Shown here: one piece after another, positions 21,101 through 31,959 of the stretch
Layout: every line of letters begins with the position of its first letter
Position numbering within the stretch: position 1 is the first letter of the stretch
Assembly: GCA_958450365.1 (NCBI GenBank)
Contig: CAUEEP010000933.1
Coordinates: 1,550,001 to 1,614,000, forward strand
Direction: 5' to 3'
DNA length: 64,000 bases
Source of the DNA: Mesorhabditis belari
Lineage: Eukaryota > Nematoda > Chromadorea > Rhabditida > Rhabditidae
Position numbers and translations under genes: made by a program
Notes under the pieces: model-generated
What the model was told of the DNA's origin: nothing
The model's database searches: none
Seen by the model: the letters and a program-made list of their open reading frames with translations, nothing else

Positions 21101-22892
21101 GGAAATTCGAGTCCCGTTTTTGGATAAGAAAGTGAGTGGCTTTATACGATAACTCTGTCTTCTAGAGTAGTAGTTAGCAATTTAGACACAATTTACCAGG
21201 ATTACTGTAGGATCTTTTAGAAACGAGCAACGGTTACGGTAGTTTAAGCACCGTTTAGTCGGATTACTGTAGAGTGTTAGCTAAGCTCGAGTACCGTAGC
21301 AAACGAGAGTGTGACATCCAGGATTACTGTAGCTCGAAGATCTTTAGAAACAAGGAAGGATTACGGTAGTTTGGGCCTCAGTTATCAAACCGGGGTACTG
21401 TAGGTGTAGAATGAATGGTAACAACCAAGTTTAAATACCGTAGCCGTTAGGGTGACATCCAGGGTTACTGTAGCTCGAAGATTTTTTAGAAATAAGCAAG
21501 GCTTACGGTAGTTCGGGCACCACTTATCAAACGGGGTTACTGTAGCCAGATGTCAAATGTGAGAAACCTAGGTCGAGTACCGTAGCAAACAAGAGTGTGA
21601 CATCCAGGATTACTGTAGCTCGAAGATCTTTAGAAATAAGGAAGGATTACGGTAGTTCGGGCGCCAGTTATCAAACCGGGTTACTGTAGGTGTAGAATGA
21701 ATGGTAACAACCAAGTTTGAGTACCTTGGCCGATAGTGTGACATCCAGGATTGAGCTTAATGCATCGCTTTTTAGTTCATCGACCTTGTCGCCCGATTGC
21801 CGCCCGCGTACAAGTTGCAGCCGATGAAGCTCGAGAAACACATGCTAAGGGCAGCGTTTGAGGGTTGGCTACCAGAGGAAGTGCTTTGGAGAAGCAAAGA
21901 GGGATTCGGAGAGGCTTTAGGTTGGTACCAGCCTCAATCTGAACTAGCTACCGTAGCCCGACTATAAAACTAATCCAGCTAGAGCTGTTTATAGTTACCG
22001 TAGTCTCGTTTTGAGTATTGTAGTGAGGTCTAGAAGGGCTGTAGGCTAGCTAGACAGCTAGACAGTAGCTAGACAGTAGCTAGACAGTAGCTAGCTAGGC
22101 AGTAGCTTAAGGAACAAGTAGTTAGCTAAGTTTAGATTCAGGTAAGTTTCCCAGGATTCCAGGGTTACGGTAGCTTAACAGATTATTTAAAACAACGACA
22201 ACGACTTTAAATGTTGATCTCAAAAAGTGATGTGACTTCCAGGAAAGCAGGATCTCGGTGAAATCATTGGCGCTCGTTGTGCTGAAACGATTTCTGATAA
22301 GCTTTTCTCAACCCGTCATACCCTTTATCCAGAAAGGACGCCAGAGGTCAGTTCTTTTTTTTTTGCAAAACCTCCAATGACTTCCAGATCTTCAACTTTT
22401 GCTGAAAAATTTTATCAAAACTTGTGAAAATCACGTGAAAAGCGTTTGGAGTCAAAATCTTATTTGATTTTCTCTGATTTTCTCTGATCTTGGCTAGAAA
22501 TCAGAGAAATAAAAGGAATTTCATTTTTTTTACAGACAAAAGAAGAATTCTGGTATCGAGAGCTTTTCGAGAAAGCCTATGGAACGGAGAAAATGGGTCA
22601 TCTCATTCATACAAAAGTCTACAGGTGAGAAAATTGGATTACGGTAGTTTGGGTATGGATTACGGTAGCTTAGGCTTTGGATTACGGTAGCTTTACACCA
22701 GCTTTCCCCTCCATAAACTCCCCTTCTTGCAGAACAGCTGCTTGGCAACTGACCGAAGAGAAAGAAAATCATCGCGTCGTGATGGAAGAAGGCCGCTTGG
22801 AGCGACTCGGCGTCGCCAACAAGGGCAGTGAAGAGGTGCTACGACTACGGCGTCGATCCACCGGCAGCACTACACTTTCCGGTGTTGCGTAA
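15101..22892 (+). CDS. asns: Asparagine synthetase (glutamine-hydrolysing)
   Basis: Makes asparagine from aspartate, ATP and glutamine in the cytosol. Exons: 15101-15256, 16880-16969, 17337-17422, 17465-17606, 17788-17949, 18207-18344, 19211-19337, 19562-19675, 20950-21131, 21776-21920, 22243-22346, 22536-22624, 22733-22892. They total 1695 nt, 564 aa, normal for animal enzymes, and phase agrees throughout. The N-terminal class II glutaminase starts MCGIWALLGSD, with Cys2 as nucleophile, then GRGPD, VVCNGELYNH, MLDGVFAF and VGRDPLGVRPLFYG. The synthetase half has the pyrophosphate loop FMLSGGLDSSLIAA, then SGEGADELFGSY, HGLEIRVPFLDKK and LRAAFEGWLPEEVLWRSKEG. The acceptor of exon 3 ends TTTTTAAG; that of exon 11 is itself a copy of the dispersed motif (TGTGACTTCCAG). 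AATAAA signals lie near 23280. It resembles the single-copy nematode asns genes. Confidence 0.95.
15470..15925. repeat. CAGGGTCC/CAGGATCC minisatellite in intron 1 of asns
   Basis: Imperfect 9-bp units based on CCAGGGTCC, CCAGGATCC and CCCGGGGTC fill about 450 bp of intron 15257-16879. Collagen-like Gly-Pro readings on the minus strand come from the 9-bp period. Confidence 0.85.
16190..16245. repeat. GAGGAAGAA simple repeat
   Basis: A short purine tract in intron 1 of asns; the glutamate run it could encode is not part of the gene. Confidence 0.8.
16475..16590. repeat. 9-bp repeat (ACACCAGGG/ACACGAGGA)
   Basis: About 12 imperfect 9-bp units in intron 1 of asns. Confidence 0.8.
18400..18880. 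repeat. 145-bp tandem repeat with reverse motif in an asns intron
   Basis: CTGGATGTCAC-type motifs start at 18427, 18572, 18717 and 18857 (spacings 145, 145, 140). The flanking AAAATTCGGCGATC is conserved between units while the rest has drifted. Confidence 0.85.
18925..19100. repeat. CCTAGC/CTTAGG-type degenerate array
   Basis: Repeated CCTCGCCTAG and CCTAGCCTCCCCTAGC, related to but not exactly the TTAGGC hexamer, within an asns intron. Confidence 0.6.
19790..20440. repeat. 141-bp tandem repeat, plus-oriented motif (five units); left arm of a large inverted repeat
   Basis: TGTGACATCCAGCTAGACG motifs end at 19850, 19991, 20132, 20273 and 20414, exactly 141 bp apart. Units also hold CTACAGTAATCCAGAAG. 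The whole block recurs in reverse complement at about 23430-24065. Confidence 0.95.
20700..20825. repeat. 23-bp repeat (GCTCGACTGTACTAGCTACC)
   Basis: Five near-perfect copies, each including GCTACCGTAG, in the intron before asns exon 9. Confidence 0.85.
21180..21760. repeat. 141-145-bp repeat with motif in an asns intron (four units)
   Basis: GTGACATCCAGG motifs end at 21321, 21462, 21607 and 21748. Units share ATTACTGTAGCTCGAAGATC and a TACGGTAGTT stretch. They fill most of the 644-bp intron 21132-21775. Confidence 0.9.
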
Positions 22893-24141
22893 CTTTTTTT
22901 TTGTCAATTCTGGATGTCACAGTAGCCATCAAAATAATTATTTAGTCTTTAAAATGATTTTTTTTTTTCTGAAATTTTTGCTAGCTTTGATTTCTCTCTC
23001 TTGCCTGCCGCAAAAACCATTTCACGTATTAAATGCTAATTGTTTTTATGTAGATTTCTGTCTTTAAAAGCTCTCTTTTTCTTTATTTTATCCCGGTTTT
23101 TTTCAAAAAATTTTTCAAAAAAAAAAAATTTAGTATTTAACGCTAGATTTTTTTTTATTTAAATTTTTTTTTATGCAAATTTTTTTTTTATTTTATTTTA
23201 TTTTATTTTTTCGATTTATTTAAATTTTCTAATAATATTATTCATCGCTGTGCCTTCAATTTTGTACATAAACAGTGCGAATAAACGAAAATAAAACGAA
23301 AATAAACCAAAATAAACGAAAATAAAACATTTCGACTCAAAAAATCACCTCAAATCACATCAAACATTGCAAGAAACGAGATCAAGGACGGATAAGCTCG
23401 CTTTTGTGGCGATAGATTAAAAATAAAGCGTCGGGACGTCGAATTGGATGTCAGGCTAGATAGAAATTATCGAAAAACAGAGATTTCAAAAGAATTTACT
23501 GAGAGACTACGATGATTCAGTTGTCATTTAGAAACGAGACGTCTAGATTACTGTATCAATGAAACAAATGACCAAGGCATCTAGTTGGATGTCACAACAG
23601 TTAAAGAATTGGTTAAATTGATGATATCTTTTAAAAAAATGGTGACCGGTTACTGTAGCTTGGACACCGTCTAGAAATTGGCTTCTGGATTACTGTAGTA
23701 TCGCTACGAAACCTAGAAACGTCTAGTTGGATGTCACAACAGATAAAGAAACAGACTAAACTGATGATGTCTTTTAAAAAATGGTGGCCGGTTACTGTAG
23801 CTTGGACACCGTCTAGAAACTGGCTTCTGGATTACTGTAGCATTGCTACAAAACATAGAAACGTCTAGTTGGATGTCACAATAGATAAAGAATAGCTTAA
23901 ATTGATGTTATCTTTTAAAAAATTGTAGGCGATTACTGTAACTTGGACACCATCTAGATTCTAGCTTCCGGATTACTGTAGGATTGCTACAAAATATAGA
24001 AACGCCTAGCTGGATGTCACAACAGGTAAAGAATAGCTTAAATTGCTGACATCTTAAAAAAATATCTTATGGGTTACGGTAGCCCCGACGCTATACCGGC
24101 ATTAGCAAAAATAGACAAAAATGATTAAAAATAGAATATTT
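22893..24141. other. Convergent 3' intergenic region of asns and the P450 gene
   Basis: T-rich and A-rich tracts at 22940-23240 are followed by an AATAAACGAAAATAAA stretch near 23280-23330 that can supply polyadenylation signals. The rest is the inverted 141-bp array. Confidence 0.6.
23430..24065. repeat. 141-bp array, reverse-oriented motif; right arm of a large inverted repeat
   Basis: TTGGATGTCAC-type motifs start near 23444, 23585, 23726, 23870 and 24010. The sequence is the close reverse complement of 19790-20440, down to CTTCTGGATTACTGTAG and AACGTCTAG. Confidence 0.95.
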
Positions 24142-27100
24142 TTAGTCCGTGCGTGCCAGCTTGCGCACTCGGATTCGATATTTTGATGGATGAATGGTGA
24201 GTTCCATTTTTTGGTCGAGCGAGTACTTCTCGCCAGGCGTTTGCTCGAAAGAGTACGTGCGCAACAGGCTGCCGATCACGCAAAACAGCTCTAGCCTGAA
24301 ATTAGATAACATTACGATAGCTTGGATAAGATTACGGTAGTTTATAGCGAACTTTATGTCTACAGTAGCTCAAATCCCAAGACTACGGTCGGTAGCTGGG
24401 CTCTCAATTAGTTCTGGACTCTTGTTCAAGCTAGGTGACAAGTGCAGAAGTGTTATCTGGCGCGCACAGCACTGTTTGAAGCCAGCCTAGACACTGGACG
24501 ACTATCCAGAATGAGATCTGGGTTTGGCTTGGTCTCGCCTTGCCTTGATCTTCTCAAGTATCCCTTCTAGTCTAGACGCTGGACGAGAGCAAGGATGAAT
24601 GCAAGCCCTGTGCCAGGGGGATCCAGGAGTCTTTTCTCACCTGGCAATCGATTCTCCCATACACATTCTTGGTCCAATTCCATAAGGCATTGAGGCAGCC
24701 ATTCTCGCTCGATCCAGCCTCAATCCGTTTAGAAAACGTTCCGGGCGAAACTCTTTGGCATCTGAAAAGTCGCTGGTGGTTAGAATTAGGTTTTTGGCTC
24801 TGTTAAGCTCTAGTCTAAATTCTGAAAAAGTGACTTTTCTTTTGCAATTTGACAGCCAAAGTCTCAGTTGCCAGCCAGATCTACAACTTCTTCTATATTC
24901 TAAATATTCATCATTTCTTTAAGCCAGAATCTAAGTTGACAGCCAGAATGGAGATCTACAAATTTAGTTTTTCAAAAACCAATAGTAATCCAAAAATTTC
25001 CCCCCAATCTTTTTCTATGCATTTTTCAGCAAAACCCAAATCGAAAATTTCGACGAAAACTCGATTGCATTAGCTGCTGTGCCTTCCAGATCGGCTATAC
25101 TTTTCAAAAAAATTTGCATATCAACGTCAGGAATATGTTAAAATACTTGAGAGGAGATAACGAAGACGAGATTCTTTAGGAATTGAAAGGCTAACGAGTT
25201 TAGCCTAACTATAAAACAGACTAGAAACGTTTTCTTTTAAAAACTGACTCTCAAAAACGTGATCATCTAGCAAAGTGGTGTAAAGATTCATGAAAATGAG
25301 TGATCCGGCTGGTATCCGATAGCCGTCAAGAGTTGTTTCTTCATGGTTTTTGTGTGGCATCGAGAATGGAGCAATGTTGGCGAGTCTGCAAGTCGAAAAG
25401 ATCAAGGGAAACAATGGCAAAACGATGGCAATAATGACTTTAACTTAATCGGGTTGTGAAGGAAGCTAGTCGCTAGGGTGCTAGGGATACGGTAGTTGAG
25501 AACTAGCCAGTCTGGGTTACGGTAGCTCTTTGAGATACGGGATTCTGGAAAGAAGCAAAAAAAGGTACGGTAGCTTTAGAGTTAGGGTTTAGGGTACGGT
25601 AGAGTTAAGCTTTAGGGTACGGTAGCTTTTAGAGACAGGCTTTAGGGTACGGTGGAGTTAAGCTTTAGGGTACGGTAGCTTTTATAGCCAAGCTTTAGGG
25701 TACGGTAGCTTATATAGCCATGCTCCAACATACGGTAGCTATTTTATCTTTTCAAAATCCACCTCTGCACCTCGGCAACTGTGGCCTCTAGATACGGTAT
25801 TCGATCCTTCTCATTCCACAAGATCTCTTCGCTTGAATCCAACTGAAAACTCAATCCTACGTAATCCCGGATGGCACGCTCACTGCTTCCAAAATTTGCT
25901 GACGACACTCCCTCTGCACTTCGGGATAGAACAGAAAATAAAGAAACGCCCACCCAAAAGTGTTGCATTCTGTCTGAAATCGAATTTTCAAAACTTAAAT
26001 CGCCAATCTGGAACGCACAGTGGATTTTGAGTCAAAAAAGAAAGTCGATTTTCTGCAAATTGCAAAAATCTAATTTCCCCCACTTTAGCCAATCCAGTGC
26101 ATTCCGGATCCAAAACAAATCCCCAAGAAAAGCTCGACATTTCACCTGTATCCCAGCGAAGAACATCTCAGTCATCAAACGGACAAGCATCTCATCGGAA
26201 AAGAGATCCTCATTTCCCACCATTTCCTCATCAATTTTCCTCATAAACACCGATGTCAAGTCGGTACGCGAAGGGTCTTTATATTCTGTAAATTCATCAT
26301 TTCTTTAAGCCAGAATCTAAGTTGACATCCAGAATGGAAATCTACAAATTTAGTTTTTCAAAAACCTACAGTAACCCAAAAATTTTCCCCCAATCTTTTT
26401 CTATACTTTTTTCAGCAAAACTCAAATCACAAATTTTCATCAAAACTCTATTTCATTAGCTCCTGTGCCTTCCAGATCGGCTATACTTTTCAAAAAAATT
26501 GCATATTGACGTCACTAGAATGCTCGTGTACTCGAGAATAGGAAATCTTCTTTGGAGAGAAACGCACAGAAGCTACTGCAATGAAAACTCGATTGCATTA
26601 GTTTCCGTGACTTCCAGATCGACGCTTTCCGATAAAAGAATCACCTCCACTCCGCCGCCTATCGTGGATATCTTCTCGCATCAGATCTTGCACTCGTTTC
26701 GCTTGAGTTTTCATCTCGGCGTACCCAAGACCACCGCCTGGCAAGTGACGCAACCACGGAAGAAATGTTAAAGCTGATGATTTCTCCATTAAACGTGTCG
26801 TTTCGTCTAACCAACGGGCTGATTCTCTGAAAAAATTTCATTTGTAATTTTGAATTTAGAAAATTTTTGTAGAAAAATCGCCAATTTCCAACAATTTCCA
26901 ACTCTCATTTTTTTTTGTTTGTTTTGTTCAAAATAATATTCCAGAATTCTCTGGTGACATCCAGATAGACCAAAAATCACAAAAGAATTGATCACTGTCC
27001 ATTGTAACGCTTGGAATTACGGCGTACTGATCAGCGTGGTACTGACTACTGTAGTACCTCCATCGACCCCCTGGACTGCTGGGTTTTATGCCGTGACATC

Positions 27101-30100
27101 CAGTTCACCCAAAAGTGACAGAAAACCCTAATTGTATTGAGCTCAATTTCTTAGAATTGAGGTGATCAGTCTCAGAGTTGGCAACTACTCCCATTTCCCC
27201 AGTTAGCTGCTAGAATCACTGGTGTGCGCTCCAGATCGACCAAAAATAGCCTCACCCATCCGGCTTAACGTAGTTAAACTCTGGGAAACCGCCCAGCTAT
27301 CGATTTTCAAGCTGAATCTGAACTATTCTGCTTCGACCAGGGTTCTGATAGATTCTAGCTAGCTTGGGTTCAAGCTAGAGCAATTATTGAGCTCTGAAAG
27401 CCTCACCGAAACTCGATTGAGCCGTGTTCGTGTCTCCGGCCTAAAACAAGTTGAGTCAAAACGTTGCCGACAACATAGAAAACGGTGTCTTCAAGAAAAA
27501 TGTCGGCGTAATCGTTTTTTCCCTGTAATCTTTGAATCTAGAATTGCCCTATAGACAATATAGATGACTCGAACCATTTGCTTTTCGATGTACTCATGCA
27601 TTCTTTTAATTTCCACAGTGACGAGCTCTTGAATCGAGTCGACGCCTCGGCACTCTGAATTTGATATTTTAAGGGTTATTTTATAAAATAAAACAATATT
27701 CTGGAACGCAGGCTATCCAAAAAATCCGTTTAGAAACACCAAAAGAACATAGTTCATTATCGTACTTTTGTCGCTACCGTATACCTTAAAGTTGCCATTA
27801 CAGTATGACTCTAACTCTATAAAACAAAAATCTGCTTGAAGCAATTCCTAGTGTGACTTCCAGATAAGCTAAAAACAAATCGTTGGCTTTGGTAGTCGCT
27901 CGAGTCTCTCAGAAATCCGTTAGATCAGATTTTTCAGTCTTCTATTGGCTTAGCTAGACTCGAGTGGCTTAGCTAGACGCGCAGGCTAGCTGAGACCTCT
28001 ACTAGACCCATCTAGCTTCAATTCTTAGCAACTTCTAAACTCAAAAAAACTGACTTGAACGTAAAATCGCTAACAAATGTCGTCTCAAAAGAGAATTCCG
28101 AGGTCCGTCTGATATTACATGACCTGAAATTTTGAAATCCATTGCTATCTGGCTTACTGGCTTAACACTTTGCCTATCACTTTGCCTAGCTTTCAAAATC
28201 TCACCCTTTCCCCAGCAAGACTCATGCACGAAAAGCGATGGACGTCCCGAGAAATTCTCGCCTTCTTTCAGAAAAGCCTCACGAATCACTCGTTGCCTAA
28301 ATTTTTCAATATTTTAATATTCTTATGTAGCCAATAGCCTGTGTGCCTTCCAGAAAGCTCAAAAAAAAGTTTCGTTTCCCTTAAAAAGCGAGTCTCGACA
28401 AGGAAATGCGTCAAACTCGACGCGACCAAAACCACCTTTTGCTAGATTTTCATTTTCAATCCCAGAACTTTTCAGATCACTAAAATGCGATCCAGATTAG
28501 CAGAAAAAGAAGTTATTTTGCTTAGAAGGCAATGATTTCGCAAGAAAATGATCCAGCTACGCTTCCCTAGAAATCCAACTTTCGCAAATTTCGATTTTGA
28601 ACCAAAAATTCTTCTCAGATCACTAAAATGCGTTCCAGATTAGCAGAAAAAGCAGTTATTTTGCTTAAAAGACAATGACTTCGCAAGAAAATCATCCAGC
28701 TACGCTTCTCTACAAAATCCAACTTTCGCAAATTTCGGTTTTGAACAGAAATTTCACTGCATTTGGCTTCACTGCGTTCCAGCTTGGCAAAAAATCGCAT
28801 CAATTTTTTTCCGAGACTATACTCTAGCCATTTAACGATGGGGTAAACGAATCGGGTGAGCTCGGGTGTACTGAGCGAACTTGACCATCAATCCCGGCTT
28901 TCCGTTGATCTCTCAACTCGAGCTGTCATCCAGAATTAGCATTTAAATGTGTTTTGTGACGAAATGATGGGGGAAAAAAATTGAAAAAAATTGAAAAACC
29001 GTTGTTTTCATTAATTTTCTTATTTAAAAGCGAAAATCGACGAAATCGTCTTTTTTGAAATTTTCCCAAAAAAAATCTCCGATCAAATATTTCCTTTAGA
29101 GATGGGGCAAACACGTGAAAAATCTATCTATCCAATCCTTTTTTCTAAATGAAATTTTTGATTGATTCGTCTCCGCTTGGGGTTTCTTGTCCGTCAAAAT
29201 CAAAAAAATAAAAAAAAAATAAAAAAAATCGAAAAAAATCGAAAACCCAAATTTCTCCATCGTAAATTGATTTAATGGCTTTGGTGACTTCCAGGATACA
29301 CGGAAATAGCATTTCCTGCCTCCTCTGCTCATCGTAGAAACGCACGGTGGAGACTTGAGCATTGCATCAAATGATTCAAAAACCAGATCGACAAAGCTGA
29401 TCGTCTGATCGTCTGATAAACCAAAGAACGTTTTGTGACCTCCAGAAGGCGTATTGGTGACAAAATCTTTGACCTCCCGGCAATTGGAAGCGAGTTTCGT
29501 TGAGTTGAGGGATCTGTTGAAAAGAAAGTTCAACAAAATTGTTTCCACTGTCCGTAAATCGTTGCAATTGCAAACATGAGCTCCAGATTGAACTTTACTG
29601 ACAAAACTTTTAGCCGTAAGGCAATTTGGAGCGAGTTTTGGCGAGTTGAAGGATCTAGCGTAGAAAAACTTGGACAAAAGTGATCCCGCAAGTAAATGAT
29701 CATCACAAATTGCTAATGTGACCTCCAGAATGAAGCTTTCTCTCAAAAAAAAGAGCAGAAAACAGACTAAAATAGGCCATATTTTGGTGAGATGATCACA
29801 GCTCTTGATCAACAAGATTTCACTGGTTTTTAATGGTTTTCAATTGATTCTATTAATTCTATTTATTGATATTGCGGTAAATATGTTTTCCCTGGGCAAC
29901 ATTGTGACCGAATTGTTCAAGGGGATCAAGAAAACAAAAGGAAAATAGGCTCTGGAGAGCTATTTTTAGTAGCCTGAACCCCGCCCGAACCAGGTACACC
30001 TAGAAATGTGTTTTGATGAAAAACAATATGCCAGCATTCTTCGGTGACATCCAGATAGATCAAAAATAGCAAAAGAATTGATCACTGTACATTGTAACGC

Positions 30101-31959
30101 TTGGAATTACGGTGTACTGTTCAGCTACTGTACTGCCTGGTACTGACTACTGTAGTACCTCCATCGACCCCCTGGACTGCTGGGTTCTATGCTGTGACAT
30201 CCAGTTCACCCAAAAGTGACACAAAATCCTAATTGTATTGAGCTCAATTTCTTGGAATTGAGGTGATCAGTCTCAGAGTTGGCAACTACTCCCATTTCCC
30301 CAGTTAGCTGCTAGAATCACTGGTGTGCGCTCCAGATCGACCAAAAAGAGCCTCACCCACCCGGCTCAACGTAGCTAATCTCTGGGAAACCGCCCAGGTC
30401 CCAATTTCCCACTCTTATCCCATCAGAGCTACAGTGTTCTCAAATCGTGTTCGGCTCAAGAATTTTGTGCTTTCTTTTTTGTGCTTTCTTTTGCCTTTGC
30501 TTTTGCCCGCTCTCTCGCAATGATCAGTGACATTTTTGCGAGTCAGAAACTGCGCAAAAATCGGAGATCTAATCAGACACTGAAAGAAAAAAAAGAGAGA
30601 TTTACACAAGATAGAACTCTTTTCTTCACTGAATTCCTCGTTGATTGGTCATCTGAGAGAACTAAAGCTTTTTTGGCTTTTTTGGCTTTTTTGGATCGCA
30701 CCGCACCCATCGAACAAAAAAATTTTTTTTTTTGTCGTTTCCGGTTTAATCGTCGATCGAATTTTTCCGGTCGAATTTTTGGCTTTTTTGAGATCAACTT
30801 GATGAGCAGAGATCGAAAATGGAAAAGGATTTTGTAAAGAAAAAAGGTAAAAAGTAAAAAAACAGTAGATTTTTGATCAAAAATTTCTGAAAAACGGCGA
30901 GAGGACTCGAACCAGGGACCCTGACCAGACCAGGTTCGCCTGGAAAACCGACGCGCTAACCACTCGGCCATCCGAACATATCAAGAATATGGCTAACTAA
31001 ATAGCCGAATGTGTAGTGTGCGTTCCAGGATTCACGAATCAAATGCTCAAAAGTCTGGTTTATTGCCTGGATTTGGAAATTTTTGGGAGAACTCGAAATT
31101 TTGCTATTATTTTGCTATTTTGCGGTTAAATCTTGTGAAAAATCGTGCAGACCTTGACAAAACGATGACTGGTGTTGAGCCGAAATAGACGGTGATCACA
31201 TCGCCCAACTCTTTAGCCCATTTATCGATGGTGCGAAAGGGTCGAGTCGGGTCGAAACGCCATAAATGCCCCAAAATCGGCAGCTGGCCTCGCGGACCTA
31301 AAACCTTCATGGGAATATATTTCGATTAAGATTTCTGAGGTTTACATCATTTTACAAAGCGCCAGTGTCTCGATCTGTCTTGTTTTCTACAAGAGAAGGG
31401 TTACGGTAGCGACTAGTCTGTCTAGGGCAGACTTATGGGGCTTTTATGAGTCCACACGCATGACAATCTGGTCTACGGGGTTTACTTACGATACAGGTTA
31501 CGGTAGATTTCAATTAACCGATCAAACCGACCAAAAAGACCGATCAAAAATCACTGGGAGGACTCGAACCGGGACCCTGACCAGACCAGGTTCGCCTGGA
31601 AAACTGACGCGCTAACCACTCGGCCACTCGGACATATCAAGAATATGGCTAACTGAATAGCTGAATGTGTAGTGTGCGTTCCAGGATTCACGAATCAAGT
31701 ACTCAAATCTCAAATCTGATCACTGGTTTTGGAAATTTTTGGGTGAACTCAAAATTTCCGAAAAAGAATCGGGATTTCAGCTAAAGAATGTACCGTAATC
31801 TGATGTAGTTTATGAGCTGGAAATATAAGAATCACCCCCGAAATTCCCCCCAGAAAACTCACTGGGAGGCATTTGAAGTTTTCCGTTTTTGCCGACGCTC
31901 GTTTTCACCAAAATCGACCAAAGGATCCATGCGAGCAGAATGAACACAATTAATAGCAT
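24142..31959 (-). CDS. Cytochrome P450, CYP2-clan type (nematode CYP33/34/35-like)
   Basis: Heme-thiolate monooxygenase, microsomal, probably for xenobiotics or lipids; substrate unknown. Exons, as complement: 24142-24295, 24641-24761, 25249-25385, 25763-25842, 25884-25973, 26146-26285, 26645-26826, 27407-27522, 27575-27654, 28055-28123, 28205-28296, 31153-31297, 31863-31959. They sum to 1503 nt, 500 aa, in phase throughout. N-terminal anchor MLLIVFILLAWILWSILV, then the proline hinge PPSPRGQLPILG. VGNVLTQLVLGRRH and LTFLPWLRHLPGG follow. I helix FFAGIQTE, K helix EVQR (ExxR), FRPERF, and heme loop PYGIGPRMCMG with the cysteine ligand; Y replaces the usual F. Two donors are GTCAGT. One intron is 2856 bp and holds repeats and a tRNA-like sequence. 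An unpaired acceptor (CAATTTTAG) lies 20 nt before the ATG. Confidence 0.93.
24895..25110. repeat. Intronic block duplicated at 26284-26485
   Basis: Both copies run from AATTCATCATTTCTTTAAGCC through TTGACAGCCAGAAT (or TTGACATCCAGAAT), CCCCCAATCTTTTTCTAT and TGTGCCTTCCAGATCGG. They lie in different introns of the P450 gene, in the same orientation, with motifs 143-145 bp apart. Confidence 0.85.
25440..25742. repeat. AGCTTTAGGGTACGGTAG array in a P450 intron
   Basis: About nine copies of a variable 18-36-bp unit, each with GGTACGGTAG. No motif copy lies in this array. Confidence 0.75.
26284..26485. repeat. Intronic block duplicated from or to 24895-25110
   Basis: See the partner entry. This copy overlaps the 5' end of exon 26146-26285. 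Confidence 0.8.
26900..27260. repeat. Intronic block (about 360 bp), direct copy at 30020-30400
   Basis: Shares GACATCCAGATAGA, ATTGTAACGCTTGGAATTAC, CTCCATCGACCCCCTGGACT and GTGTGCGCTCCAGATCGACC with the second copy. Both lie in P450 introns with three motifs each. Confidence 0.9.
28340..28935. repeat. 142-151-bp motif array in the long P450 intron
   Basis: Motif CAG ends at 28353, 28495, 28637, 28782 and 28933. Adjacent units share GATCACTAAAATGCG and TTCGCAAGAAAATC, but the last is unrelated outside the motif. Confidence 0.85.
29280..29740. repeat. 141-151-bp motif array with a spurious long open reading
   Basis: GTGACTTCCAG/GTGACCTCCAG-type motifs end at 29294, 29445, 29586 and 29728. 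The 239-codon minus-strand open reading at 29096-29815 runs through these related units; two units read FNSPKLAPNC and LNSTKLASNC. It has no recognised domain. Confidence 0.7.
30020..30400. repeat. Second copy of the 26900-27260 block
   Basis: Direct duplicate, with motifs ending at 30054, 30204 and 30335. Confidence 0.9.
30895..30977 (-). tRNA. Degenerate class II (long variable arm) tRNA-like sequence, copy 1
   Basis: On the minus strand, TGGCCGAGTGGTTAGCGC gives the A box and D arm, a loop TTTCCAG would give anticodon TCC, a variable arm CCTG...CAGG follows, and GGTTCGAGTCC is the B box. Acceptor and T stems pair poorly, so it is probably a tRNA pseudogene or tRNA-derived repeat. A glycine-type anticodon on a Leu/Ser-like body recalls the nematode nev-tRNAs. 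A motif copy (GTGCGTTCCAGG) lies 50 bp away. Confidence 0.5.
31555..31633 (-). tRNA. Degenerate class II tRNA-like sequence, copy 2
   Basis: Near-identical to copy 1, including the downstream AATATGGCTAACT and the motif at 31674-31684, so tRNA-like body and flank were duplicated together into the next P450 intron. Confidence 0.5.

Noticed and set aside
29096..29815. 239-codon minus-strand reading inside the long P450 intron
   Set aside because: It runs through related 141-151-bp motif units and repeats itself imperfectly; low-complexity Phe-rich end, no domain. Kept only as a repeat entry.
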